NCBI GenBank assembly: GCA_017963805.1
Contig: JAGCTE010000036.1
Coordinates: 1-38,609, forward strand
Direction: 5' to 3'
Source: a bacterium
GTDB taxonomy: Bacteria > Auribacterota > UBA3054
DNA length: 38,609 nucleotides
This document shows, piece by piece, positions 7,719 through 19,911 of the stretch. The position numbers and the translations under genes were made by a program. Under the pieces are notes generated by a model. It did not search any database. It saw only the letters and a list, made by a program, of their open reading frames with translations, and had not been told where the DNA came from. The number at the start of each line of letters is the position of its first letter. Positions within the stretch are counted from its first letter, which is position 1.

Positions 7719-8969
7719 ATGGATACCACGCGCCGCGTAGTTGTTACTGGTATGGGTGTTGTTTCCCCGCTGGGAAACAAAGTTTCTGATTTCTGGCAAA
7801 ACCTTGCCGCTGGCAAAAGCGGTATCACTAAGCTTTCCATTATAGACCCTGAACCTTATCCCTCGAAGATCGCCGGCCAGGTCCTCGAATTCGATCCGAC
7901 CGAATACATCGACGGGAAAGAAGCCAGACGCATGGACCGCGTCTCGCAGTTCGCCGTTTCCGCGGCCGTCCAGGCCGTAACCGACAGCGCCATCGTTTGC
8001 GAGAACGAAGATCCTTCCAAGTTCGGCGTCATCATCGGCTCCGGCATCGGCGGCATGAAAACTTTCGAAGACCAGTACCGCACGCTGCTCGACAAGGGCG
8101 CGAGGTACGTCTCCCCCTTCTTCATTCCCATGCTCATCAGCGATATCTCTTCAGGCATCGTCTCGATACGCTATAACGCCCAGGGGCCCAACTACAGCGT
8201 CAGTTCCGCCTGCGCCACGGCGAGCCACGCCATCGGGAACGCTTTCAGAGCGATCATGTTCGGCGACGCCGACGTTATGATCTCGGGCGGCGCGGAAGCG
8301 GGCATCGTCTCAATGGGCTTGGCGGGCTTCTGCTCAATGAAAGCCCTTTGCACCGGCTTCAACGACGAGCCGGAAAGAGGCAGCCGCCCCTTCGACAAAC
8401 TGCGCTGCGGCTTCGTCATCGCGGAAGGTGCCGGCGTCGTCGTCCTTGAGGAACTGCAGCACGCCCTGAAGCGCGGCGCCAAGATCTACGGCGAAATAAA
8501 AGCCGTCGGCATGTCCGCGGACGCTTACCATATGGTCGCTCCCCATCCGGAAGGCCGGGGCGCCGAGATAGCGATGCGCAAAGCCTTGGAGCAGGGCGGT
8601 GTCACGACCGATCAGATCGACTACATCAACGCCCACGGCACTTCCACGCACTTGGGCGACATCTCGGAAGTCATGGCGGTCAAGCGCCTCTTCGGCGAAG
8701 ACACGAAAGTCATGCTCTGCTCCACGAAATCCATGACCGGGCATACGCTTGGCGCGGCGGGCGCCATCGAGCTCATCGCCACTCTTTTGGCCATGAACAA
8801 CAGCCTCGTTCCTCCCACCATCAACCAGGAGGAGCCCGATCCGGAATGCCTCGTGGACTGCGTGCCGAACGTCGCCAGAAAGGCCGAAATAAAATACGCC
8901 CTCAGCAACTCCTTCGGTTTTGGCGGCCACAACGCTTCCGTTTTGGCGGCCCGTTATCCCCTGGACTGA
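7719..8969 (+). CDS. fabF: 3-oxoacyl-ACP synthase II
   Basis: FabF condenses acyl-ACP with malonyl-ACP. The 416-residue product starts 'MDTTRRVVVTGMGVVSPLG'. It has the Cys-His-His triad of the thiolase fold: Cys165 ('SSACATA'), His306 ('NAHGTSTHLGD') and His342 ('GHTLGAAGA'), with Lys337 before the last. The ATG at 7719 is preceded by GGAGAG at 7710-7715. An in-frame TTG at 7695 lies in the T tract of the upstream terminator and is rejected. No other condensing enzyme is encoded in the window, so fabH must be elsewhere. Confidence 0.96.
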   Translation: MDTTRRVVVTGMGVVSPLGNKVSDFWQNLAAGKSGITKLSIIDPEPYPSKIAGQVLEFDPTEYIDGKEARRMDRVSQFAVSAAVQAVTDSAIVCENEDPSKFGVIIGSGIGGMKTFEDQYRTLLDKGARYVSPFFIPMLISDISSGIVSIRYNAQGPNYSVSSACATASHAIGNAFRAIMFGDADVMISGGAEAGIVSMGLAGFCSMKALCTGFNDEPERGSRPFDKLRCGFVIAEGAGVVVLEELQHALKRGAKIYGEIKAVGMSADAYHMVAPHPEGRGAEIAMRKALEQGGVTTDQIDYINAHGTSTHLGDISEVMAVKRLFGEDTKVMLCSTKSMTGHTLGAAGAIELIATLLAMNNSLVPPTINQEEPDPECLVDCVPNVARKAEIKYALSNSFGFGGHNASVLAARYPLD

Positions 8970-9013
8970 TATAGTTTCCCCTAAATCATCCGAAAGCCCC
9001 CGATTTTGGCCTT

Positions 9014-10057
9014 ATGCGCGTTTTAAAAGCCGTTCTGGTCATAGTTCCCCTTTTGCTGCTCGGCATTGTCATAGCCGTGGGCGTCCTTGACAATCTGGCC
9101 GTCAAGGAAAAGCTGGCCGCTTATTCCGCCGGGAAAGGAATGCCCCTTGAGATCGGTTCGCTGGACCTTTCCCTGCCGAAAGCCGAGGCCGTCTTTGAAA
9201 GAGTCAAAGCCGTCGACCCCCTTTTGGGCTTCACGGCCTACGTTGAAAGAGTGGAGATGACGCTGGACGAGAGCGAGCTCATGAAGGGCCGGCGCACCGT
9301 CTTTCTCTCCGCCACCAACGTTACCCTCGCGGCGCCCTGCGACCTAATCGGCGCCATTTCCGGGAAAAAAGCTTTCGTCCCCATCGCCAAAAGCGGATCG
9401 GTCTTGAATTACTCCGCGGAAAAAGTGGAATTGGGAAAACTCCCCTACCTTTTGTCGAAGAACGAAAAAGGCAAAGAGCCGCTCTACATCAAAGACGCCC
9501 GCATAGAGGGCGGCACGGTGACATTCCAGGGGCGGACGAAGCCCATCGTATGGGATATCGTCGAAGTGACGGGACGCAACCTGGCCGTGCCGCAGGAACT
9601 GGCCGAGGACCCGCAGTCCTCCTGGCTGATGAGGCTCAGGGAATATCCCGAAGCCGTCTTCCAAGGCCAGCTCTCGACCGAAGTGAGCGCAAAGGTCCTT
9701 AAATTTCTGCTGAAAGACCTGCCGGCTGAAGTGATAGGCGAGCTCGTCCCAGAAAACTACGGCAATTGGGAAATATCCAAGGGCCGCTTCTCCGCCGAAG
9801 GCGAACTGCGCTTCGAGGGCAAAAACATGCTGCCCGGCGTGGTGAAGCTTAAGCTGAGAGGCCTCGACCTCAAGTCAACGGACATCAAAAACAAGAAAGT
9901 CTCCATACCGGCGGCCTCCTTGCACGATGCCAACCTGGACCTGGAAGTCCAAGTCGATGACACGCCGCCCTATTTCCATCTCACGGAAGCCTGGGAAAAC
10001 CAGAAAACGAAAGTCGAGAGCGGCCGTTTCGAGATGATGCTGGACCTGAAATTCTAG
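9014..10057 (+). CDS. AsmA-like membrane-anchored protein
   Basis: The 347-residue product has one N-terminal membrane helix (about residues 5-27, 'VLVIVPLLLLGIVIAVGVL') and a long beta-rich periplasmic part. 'EIGSLDLSLPKAEAVFERV' and 'GGTVTFQGRTKP..WDI.EVTGRNL' resemble segments of AsmA or DUF748 proteins, which form lipid-transfer or outer-membrane biogenesis structures. I cannot assign the exact subfamily. It begins 44 nt after fabF with only a weak ribosome site and may share its transcript, which would fit a role in envelope lipids. Its stop codon overlaps that of the convergent gene (10054-10057). Confidence 0.6.
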   Translation: MRVLKAVLVIVPLLLLGIVIAVGVLDNLAVKEKLAAYSAGKGMPLEIGSLDLSLPKAEAVFERVKAVDPLLGFTAYVERVEMTLDESELMKGRRTVFLSATNVTLAAPCDLIGAISGKKAFVPIAKSGSVLNYSAEKVELGKLPYLLSKNEKGKEPLYIKDARIEGGTVTFQGRTKPIVWDIVEVTGRNLAVPQELAEDPQSSWLMRLREYPEAVFQGQLSTEVSAKVLKFLLKDLPAEVIGELVPENYGNWEISKGRFSAEGELRFEGKNMLPGVVKLKLRGLDLKSTDIKNKKVSIPAASLHDANLDLEVQVDDTPPYFHLTEAWENQKTKVESGRFEMMLDLKF

Positions 10058-10899
10058 CCTTTTCTTCTCAACAGGCAAAGAAGGGACAACACGAGCGGAA
10101 GCGCTCCCGCTTCCGGAACGGACAGATCTTCCAGATCTATCGCGATAGTGCAGACGGGATAATTGAGATCCTTGTGATCTTCCCAGCAGAGTTTTTTGGC
10201 GAAGCCTGACTCATCCGAAACGAACCGGGGCTTCAGCTGCGCGCCTTCCACTTTTTCTATCGCCACTCCGTCGGGCGTATAGACCGGACTGCCGTCCGGC
10301 ATTATCTCCTGGTAATAAATGTCGGGATCGCCGTTGCGGAAGTCCTCCCAGGCGGCCGCTATTCCCCCGCCGGACAGCCTTGACAAGCTGACGTTGCGCT
10401 GGTTTTTCGGGGCGCAGGACAAAACGCCCGGCAGAGGCCAAAGGAAAGATCCGTCCTTCGCTACGCGCATGCACCAAAGGTTGACGTTGTTCGTTCCCGC
10501 GCTCGCGCTTTCCCAGGCCGCCAAAAGCGTGCCGTCCTTGAAATCAAGCAGCGCGGGGCGGCGCTGCACGCCTTTGAAATCATTCAGCGTTATCTGCCAA
10601 ACGGCGTTCGAGTCCGCGTCGCTTCTCAACAATTTCACCATTCCTTCCGTTTCGTCAAGGTGCACTTCGTCCCAGATTTGGTAAAAGCCGTTGCTTTCCC
10701 CTAGCGGCAGTATCTGGTAGGTGTCGACGATGTATCCGTCTTTCGGGACGGCCTGGACGGGAAGCTCCGCAAACTTGTCATCCTCTATGCCCAAGCCTTT
10801 GAGGGCGCGCGGAGACAGGCGCGCGTCTTTTTGTCCGGACGAAAAAGCGGACGCCGCGAAGAGAGCGAAGAAAAGCGCCAATGTGAATGCGGATCTCAT
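10054..10899 (-). CDS. Secreted protein with a PEP-CTERM-like sorting signal
   Basis: The 281-residue product has an N-terminal signal peptide (about 1-20). A central region includes 'GGIAAAWEDFRNGDPDIYYQ', a 'WxDxRxG..DIYyQ' repeat of the kind seen in bacterial surface beta-propeller proteins. The C-terminus reads 'VPEAGALPLVLSLLCLLRRKG': a VPE motif, a hydrophobic helix and a short basic end, the PEP-CTERM layout recognised by exosortase. Ala replaces the usual final Pro. Exosortase is not in the window. The ATG at 10899 has no ribosome site and sits 6 nt from an extended -10, so a leaderless mRNA is predicted. The function is unknown and surface sorting is inferred. Confidence 0.7.
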   Translation of the reverse strand: MRSAFTLALFFALFAASAFSSGQKDARLSPRALKGLGIEDDKFAELPVQAVPKDGYIVDTYQILPLGESNGFYQIWDEVHLDETEGMVKLLRSDADSNAVWQITLNDFKGVQRRPALLDFKDGTLLAAWESASAGTNNVNLWCMRVAKDGSFLWPLPGVLSCAPKNQRNVSLSRLSGGGIAAAWEDFRNGDPDIYYQEIMPDGSPVYTPDGVAIEKVEGAQLKPRFVSDESGFAKKLCWEDHKDLNYPVCTIAIDLEDLSVPEAGALPLVLSLLCLLRRKG

Positions 10900-10905
10900 G
10901 CCAAT

Positions 10906-10914
10906 ATTTTACCA
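10906..10914 (-). promoter_or_regulatory. Extended -10 promoter of the PEP-CTERM-like gene; predicted leaderless start
   Basis: The minus strand reads ATTTGG-TAAAAT-ATTGGC-ATG, with the hexamer at 10911 to 10906 and 6 nt to the ATG at 10899. No ribosome site fits in that space. The palindromic repeat ends only about 20 nt upstream (10934). Confidence 0.55.
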
Positions 10915-10933
10915 AATAACAGCGACGCTAAGT

Positions 10934-11110
10934 TGTCGCATGCCCCCGGCTCACGTAGGACGCTCATTGCGCGAGCTAAGCACATATCCCTCGCTCACGG
11001 ACTACGCGTGCATGACCTTTCTGCGTCCTCCGTGAGTTCGCTTAGGGATATGTGCTTAGCTCGCACTGCGTGATTCCGTCCTCCATGAGTTCGCCTTGGG
11101 GCACGCGACA
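10934..11110 (+). repeat. Nested imperfect palindrome, locus A
   Basis: An inner perfect 21-nt inverted repeat (10971-10991 with 11044-11064) encloses a second stem (CTCACGGA 10994-11001 with TCCGTGAG 11029-11036). Outside it a 13-nt arm (10934-10946) pairs with 11098-11110 at 12 of 13 positions. Positions 10981-11008 match 27620-27647 at 27 of 28 bases. Positions 11077-11102 are identical over 26 nt to the reverse complement of 27756-27781. The structure looks like one element nested in another. Open frames across it are low complexity and are not taken as genes. Confidence 0.85.
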
Positions 11111-11140
11111 CACTTTGCGGCATGGCTGCGCGTCAAAAAA

Positions 11141-11623
11141 TCAATCGCAAAGCTTTTCCCAATCGCAGACCGCGGAAGGGAGCTTGCCGTTTTTCGGCTC
11201 GGCTTTCAATATTTCGCCGTTGGCGCGGAGAAGATAAACCGGTTTCTCCGCCCTTCCTTTGCCCACGCCTTTTTCCGAGACCAGAGCCTCTTCGCTGTCA
11301 GGCAGCGCGTTGGCGTTGTAGGACCAAAGATTGGTGTTTATCTCTTCCTCTTCGGCGTAGCCCGTCGCGGCGAGCAAAAAGAGATCGGAAGCTGAGCCTG
11401 CCTTCGAATAGCGCTCGTTCCCCATAGCGCTGGGATACGAGCCGTATTCGTTGCAGTAAGTTTTCAAATGAACGTAAAGATTCCTGAGCCTTATGGTCTT
11501 TTCAGCGGAAGCGCTTCTTTCCGAGACCAAGCTTTTCAACTGCCAGCCGAAATAAAACAACACGATCCCGATCAAGATCGCGATGACGTGTTCATACGGG
11601 AATCTTTTCTTAGCGTTCGGCAT
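11141..11623 (-). CDS. Pseudopilin paralog with degenerate prepilin N-terminus
   Basis: Of 160 residues, the part after about 45 resembles the adjacent pseudopilin: 'LRNLYVHLKTYCNEYGSYPS' against 'LRDLYVYLQTYQQDFGSFPS', then 'WSYNANALPDSE' and 'VYLLRANGEILK' against 'WSYNSCARIDST' and 'MVLLANGRIEKI'. The N-terminus does not keep the prepilin peptidase site: 'KKRFPYEHVIAILIGIVLF' replaces 'TKGFTLIELLVVISVIGIL', with Arg for the Gly before the cut. It would probably stay an uncleaved membrane-anchored protein. The ATG lies about 10 nt after a terminator T tract and has no ribosome site, so expression is likely low or conditional. Confidence 0.7.
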   Translation of the reverse strand: MPNAKKRFPYEHVIAILIGIVLFYFGWQLKSLVSERSASAEKTIRLRNLYVHLKTYCNEYGSYPSAMGNERYSKAGSASDLFLLAATGYAEEEEINTNLWSYNANALPDSEEALVSEKGVGKGRAEKPVYLLRANGEILKAEPKNGKLPSAVCDWEKLCD

Positions 11624-11633
11624 AAATTCGGGG

Positions 11634-11668
11634 AAAAAAAAGACCGGAAGAAAAATTCTTCCGGTCTT
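11634..11668 (-). terminator. Rho-independent terminator after the pseudopilin gene
   Basis: On the minus strand a 13-bp perfect stem (AAGACCGGAAGAA at 11668-11656, complement at 11652-11640) with a 3-nt loop is followed by a run of Ts down to 11634. It separates the two pseudopilin paralogs, and the downstream one starts at 11623. Confidence 0.92.
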
Positions 11669-11683
11669 CCAGGGAAAAAAGAC

Positions 11684-12301
11684 TCAGTCTTTCAAAACGC
11701 CCCAGTCTTTCACAACGTCGCCGCCGAGAAGCTTGCCGGACGTCTTGTGCGCCGAGATCTTCTCAATACGGCCGTTCGCCAGAAGGACCATCACGCCTTT
11801 GTTGGAAAGAGGCTTGATGCCGCGGTCCTGGGTCTGGAGACGAAGCTGTCCGCTGCTGACGCCCTGGTCGGCCAGCAGAGGATCCGTGCTGTCGATACGG
11901 GCGCAGGAGTTGTAGGACCAGCCGATGTGGTTCTTGTCGAATTCCTCGGGACGCGGTTCCTTGGAGAACTTGTCGAACTGGCCTCCCGGCGGGTGAAGCA
12001 GTTCGTTAAGCTCTTTCTCGTCCATACGGCCGGTGTAGGCCAGAGGATACAGGTCGCGCACGCCGCCGCCCTGCTCATAGCGGGTGGCAGTGGGCTGAAC
12101 GCTCGGGAAAGAACCGAAGTCCTGCTGATACGTCTGAAGATAGACGTACAGGTCGCGCAGCATAGCGCTACGCTGCAACTGACCGACCTTCTCTTTGATA
12201 GGACCCTGGGCGCCGACACCAAGACTGGCAAGAATGCCGATAACGGAGATCACGACCAGCAATTCGATCAAGGTAAAGCCTTTCGTGTTTACACGTTTCA
12301 T
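11684..12301 (-). CDS. Type II secretion/type IV pilin-like pseudopilin
   Basis: The 205-residue product has a short basic leader, then a prepilin peptidase site 'KG|FTLIELLVVISVIGILAS' with Glu at mature position 5. A globular part includes 'LRDLYVYLQTYQQDFGSFPS', 'GGVRDLYPLAYTG' and 'GVMVLLANGRIEK'. This is the GspG/H-like style found in large numbers in Lentisphaerota and relatives. It may act in a type II secretion pseudopilus. No secretion genes lie nearby, so the role is open. An AAAGGAG ribosome site (12307-12313) and a good promoter (12359-12387) precede it, with a terminator right after. Confidence 0.85.
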   Translation of the reverse strand: MKRVNTKGFTLIELLVVISVIGILASLGVGAQGPIKEKVGQLQRSAMLRDLYVYLQTYQQDFGSFPSVQPTATRYEQGGGVRDLYPLAYTGRMDEKELNELLHPPGGQFDKFSKEPRPEEFDKNHIGWSYNSCARIDSTDPLLADQGVSSGQLRLQTQDRGIKPLSNKGVMVLLANGRIEKISAHKTSGKLLGGDVVKDWGVLKD

Positions 12302-12358
12302 GGTTTCTCCTTTATTTTGAATTGTTCTTTTTAAAGCAAACTAGACAACTTTAAAGAT

Positions 12359-12387
12359 ATTATAATCAAATAGCCCTGAAAAAGCAA
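12359..12387 (-). promoter_or_regulatory. Sigma-70 type promoter for the pseudopilin gene
   Basis: On the minus strand TTGCTT (12387 to 12382), a 17-nt spacer and TATAAT (12364 to 12359) lie in the gap after fusA. Predicted start is about 12352, giving a leader of about 50 nt with the AAAGGAG site at its end. The gap holds no clear terminator for fusA. Confidence 0.7.
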
Positions 12388-12395
12388 ACCGCTCT

Positions 12396-14465
12396 TTACT
12401 TGCCGGCCAGCAGTTTTTCCTGGATGGTCTTGGGCACCTGCTCAAAGTGGTCGGGTTCCATACTATAGCTGGCGCGGCCGCTGGTCAGCGTGCGGACAGC
12501 CGTGGCGTAGCCGAACATCTCGGCAAGGGGCACCTGGGCCTTGACGACCTGGAGGTGCTGCTTGGGCACTATCTCCCTCACTTTGGCGCGGCGGCTGTTA
12601 AGGTCGCCTATCACGTCGCCGAGGTTGGTGTCGGGAGTGGTCACTTCCACGTGCATCACCGGCTCCATCAGAACGGGCTTGCATTTGGGGATGCCGTCCC
12701 TGAAGGCGAAAATGGCCGCCATTTTGAAAGCCATTTCCGAAGAGTCGACTTCGTGGAAAGAGCCGTCGAAAAGCGTGGCCTTGAAATCCGTGCAGGGATA
12801 TCCGAGAAGCACGCCGCTCGTCATCGCTTCCCTCAGTCCTTTTTCGACCGCGGGAATGAATTCGCCGGGGATCACGCCGCCCTTGATCTCGTCGACGAAC
12901 TGGAAGCCGGCGCCGGCCTCGAGCGGCTCGAACCTGATGTGAACGTCGCCGTACTGGCCTTTGCCGCCGCTTTGCCTAACGAAGCGGGAATGGATCTCCG
13001 TGGAAGCCGTGATGGCTTCCCTGTAGGCGACCTGCGGGCGTCCGACCGTGGCGTCGACTTTGAATTCCCTGATGAGGCGGTCTTTTATGATGTCAAGGTG
13101 CAGCTCTCCCATGCCGGAAATGATGGTCTGCCCCGTATCCTGGTTGGTGGAAACGGTGAAGGTCGGGTCCTCTTCGGAAAGCCTGGAAAGCGATTCGCTG
13201 AGCTTGTCGCGGTCCGCCTTGGACTTCGGCTCGATGGCCAAAGAAATGACGGGGTCGGGAATGTTCAGGGATTCCATGATGATGGGATGCCCTTCGTCGC
13301 AGATGGTCTCGCCGGTCTTGACGTTCTTCAATCCCACCGCCGCGGCGATCTCGCCGGCGTGCACTTCGTCAAGCTCTTTCCTGTTGTTGGCGTGCATCTG
13401 CAGAAGACGCCCGATCCTCTCCCTCTTCTTGGTGTTGGCGTTGAAGACGGTCTGCCCTTTCTTGAGGGAGCCGGAGTAAACGCGGAAGAAGGTAAGTTTG
13501 CCGACATAGGGGTCGGCCATGATCTTGAAGGCCAGGGCGGAGAAAGGCTGGCCGTCTTCGGGCTTCCTTTCCTCTTCCTCGCCTTTCTTGTTGATGCCGA
13601 CGATCGGCTTGGCGTCCAGAGGAGAAGGAAGATAAGCGACGATGGCGTCCAGGAGGAGGCGGATGCCTTTGTTCTTGAAGGAAGAGCCGCACATCACGGG
13701 AACGATCTTGTTGTCAACGACGCCTTTTCTCAAAGCCGCCATGATCTCCTCTTCCCCCAGTTCTTCGCCGTTCAGGTATTTTTCCAAAAGCGCGTCGTCG
13801 CATTCCGCCACGGCTTCCAGAAGGATCTGGCGTTTTTCCCTGCAGGCTTCAAGCATGTCTTCCGGGATCGCTTCCTCGGTGTACATGTTGTCCTTGAGCT
13901 CGTCGTGCCAGATGTAGGCTTTCATCTTGATGAGGTCGACGGCGCCGTGGAAATTGTCCTCTTTGCCGATCGGGTACTGGATGGCCACCGCGTTGGTGTT
14001 CAACTGATTCTTCATCTGCTCGATGGTGCCGAAGAAGTCGGCGCCCACGCGGTCCATTTTGTTGACGAAAGCGATGATGGGAACGCTGTATTTCTGAGCC
14101 TGGCGCCAAACGGTCTCGCTTTGCGGCTGCACGCCGCCTACGGAGCAAAAGACAGCTACCGCCCCGTCCAGGACGCGCAGGGAGCGCTCCACCTCGATGG
14201 TGAAGTCAACGTGTCCCGGAGTATCAATTATGTTGATACGATGTTCTTTCCAATAGCAGGTCGTGGCCGCGGAGGTAATGGTAATGCCTCGCTCCTGTTC
14301 CTGCAGCATCCAGTCCATCACGGCGGTGCCTTCGTGCACTTCGCCGAGCTTGTAGGTGACGCCGGAGAAATACAGGATGCGTTCCGTAGTGGTGGTCTTA
14401 CCGGCGTCGATGTGGGCCATGATGCCGATGTTCCTAACCTTTTCTAATGCTATGTCTCTTGCCAT
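12396..14465 (-). CDS. fusA: Elongation factor G
   Basis: EF-G is the GTPase that drives ribosome translocation. The 689-residue product has G1 '[16 protein letters not shown]' (about 17-32), G3 'DTPGHVDF', G4 'NKMD' and the later EF-G domains ending '[11 protein letters not shown]'. It is the last gene of the rif/str cluster. The expected tuf gene does not follow it; pseudopilin genes do. No clear ribosome site precedes the ATG. The 82-nt gap to rpsG holds a strong hairpin (14500-14525). Confidence 0.98.
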   Translation of the reverse strand: MARDIALEKVRNIGIMAHIDAGKTTTTERILYFSGVTYKLGEVHEGTAVMDWMLQEQERGITITSAATTCYWKEHRINIIDTPGHVDFTIEVERSLRVLDGAVAVFCSVGGVQPQSETVWRQAQKYSVPIIAFVNKMDRVGADFFGTIEQMKNQLNTNAVAIQYPIGKEDNFHGAVDLIKMKAYIWHDELKDNMYTEEAIPEDMLEACREKRQILLEAVAECDDALLEKYLNGEELGEEEIMAALRKGVVDNKIVPVMCGSSFKNKGIRLLLDAIVAYLPSPLDAKPIVGINKKGEEEERKPEDGQPFSALAFKIMADPYVGKLTFFRVYSGSLKKGQTVFNANTKKRERIGRLLQMHANNRKELDEVHAGEIAAAVGLKNVKTGETICDEGHPIIMESLNIPDPVISLAIEPKSKADRDKLSESLSRLSEEDPTFTVSTNQDTGQTIISGMGELHLDIIKDRLIREFKVDATVGRPQVAYREAITASTEIHSRFVRQSGGKGQYGDVHIRFEPLEAGAGFQFVDEIKGGVIPGEFIPAVEKGLREAMTSGVLLGYPCTDFKATLFDGSFHEVDSSEMAFKMAAIFAFRDGIPKCKPVLMEPVMHVEVTTPDTNLGDVIGDLNSRRAKVREIVPKQHLQVVKAQVPLAEMFGYATAVRTLTSGRASYSMEPDHFEQVPKTIQEKLLAGK

Positions 14466-14499
14466 AGTTGTGCTTTTTCGTTTTTATTACAAATATAAT

Positions 14500-14525
14500 G
14501 GCCCGCCGCGGTACCGCGGCAGGCC
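14500..14525 (-). promoter_or_regulatory. Hairpin in the rpsG-fusA spacer
   Basis: In the mRNA sense (minus strand) GGCC-T-GCCGCGG pairs with CCGCGGC-G-GGCC around a 2-nt TA centre, a 12-bp stem with one U-G pair. It is not followed by a T run, so it is unlikely to be a terminator. It lies about 35 nt before the fusA ATG and could be a protein-binding or processing site. That is inference. Confidence 0.6.
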
Positions 14526-14547
14526 ATCATTATGAGCGTTAGTGCAC

Positions 14548-15021
14548 TTACCAGCGGTAGTGAGCGAACGCGCGGTTGGCCTCTGCCATGCGGTGCACTT
14601 CGTCGCGCTTACGAACTGCACCGCCTTCGCCTTTATAGGCGTCGGCCAGTTCGTAGGCCAGAGCTTGCGCCATTTCGGTGCCTTTGCGGCCCCTGGCGCC
14701 GCCGATGATCCAGCGGATCGCCAAGGCGTCCTGACGATACTGGGGAATCTCGACCGGGACCTGGTAGGTCGCGCCGCCGACTCTGCGGGAGCGGACTTCC
14801 ACGGTGGGGCGGACGTTTTCCAAAGCCTTGTTGAAGACTTCGATCTCCTCGGTTACGGAGACCATCTGGCTGGCCTTGGCGAGAGCTTCGTAGAAGATGT
14901 GCTGGGCCAAAGTCTTTTTGCCGTCCATCATGAGGTTGTTGATGAACTTCGCGACGATTCTGTCTTGAAATTTCGGATCGGGGGTGATTACCCGACGCGT
15001 TGCGTTATGTCTGCGTGCCAT
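14548..15021 (-). CDS. rpsG: Small ribosomal subunit protein uS7
   Basis: The 157-residue product starts 'MARRHNATRRVITPDPKFQD' and contains 'VRPTVEVRSRRVGGATYQVPVEI', a uS7 signature. uS7 nucleates folding of the 16S 3' domain and in E. coli represses its own operon. Length is normal. It lies 48 nt after rpsL and upstream of fusA, the standard str order. The ribosome site is weak (GGA in the sequence before the ATG). Confidence 0.98.
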   Translation of the reverse strand: MARRHNATRRVITPDPKFQDRIVAKFINNLMMDGKKTLAQHIFYEALAKASQMVSVTEEIEVFNKALENVRPTVEVRSRRVGGATYQVPVEIPQYRQDALAIRWIIGGARGRKGTEMAQALAYELADAYKGEGGAVRKRDEVHRMAEANRAFAHYRW

Positions 15022-15069
15022 AAATTATGTTTGTCCAAAAATAGAGTTGTTAAGCAATTACGTTGTCGA

Positions 15070-15444
15070 TCAGGATTTGGGGCGCTTGGCGCCGTACATG
15101 GAACGACTCTGTTTGCGTTTAGTCACACCGGCGGTATCCAGGACGCCACGGATAAGGTGGTATCTGACGCCCGGAAGGTCTCTGACACGGCCGCCTCTTA
15201 CCAGAACAATGGAGTGTTCCTGCAAGTTGTGACCTTCACCGGGGATATAGGCGGTTACTTCCGTACCGTTGGACAAACGGACACGGGCAACTTTACGTAA
15301 GGCGGAGTTCGGCTTCTTCGGCGTGCGGGTGGTAACTACCAGACAAACGCCGCGGCGGGCAGGACAGCTCTGCAAGGCGGGAGCCTTGGTGTGCTGCTGC
15401 TTGGGCTGACGACTCTTCCGTACTAATTGGTTAATAGTAGGCAT
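15070..15444 (-). CDS. rpsL: Small ribosomal subunit protein uS12
   Basis: uS12 lies at the decoding centre and is the target site region for streptomycin. The 124-residue product has '[13 protein letters not shown]', '[11 protein letters not shown]' and '[10 protein letters not shown]'. The first streptomycin-related lysine ('TPKKPNS', K42/43) is kept. The second (E. coli K87/88, in 'GRVKDLPG') is Arg here ('GRVRDLPG', codon AGA). Lys-to-Arg at this position gives streptomycin resistance in E. coli and Mycobacterium. An AGAGGAAAA ribosome site precedes the ATG. It begins 39 nt after rpoC. Confidence 0.98.
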   Translation of the reverse strand: MPTINQLVRKSRQPKQQHTKAPALQSCPARRGVCLVVTTRTPKKPNSALRKVARVRLSNGTEVTAYIPGEGHNLQEHSIVLVRGGRVRDLPGVRYHLIRGVLDTAGVTKRKQSRSMYGAKRPKS

Positions 15445-15483
15445 GATTTTCCTCTTTTTTTGTTTATGAATAGATTGGTTTTA

Positions 15484-19884
<4,401 letters not shown>

Positions 19885-19911
19885 ATTTTTTGCTATCCTG
19901 CGATAGTTGGT

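Noticed and set aside
10721..11073. Small plus-strand frames across locus A that resemble frames at locus B (for example 'TYPSLTDYA' and 'TYPPLTDYA')
   Set aside because: The similarity comes from the repeat DNA itself; frames differ, lack ribosome sites and are not preserved between copies.
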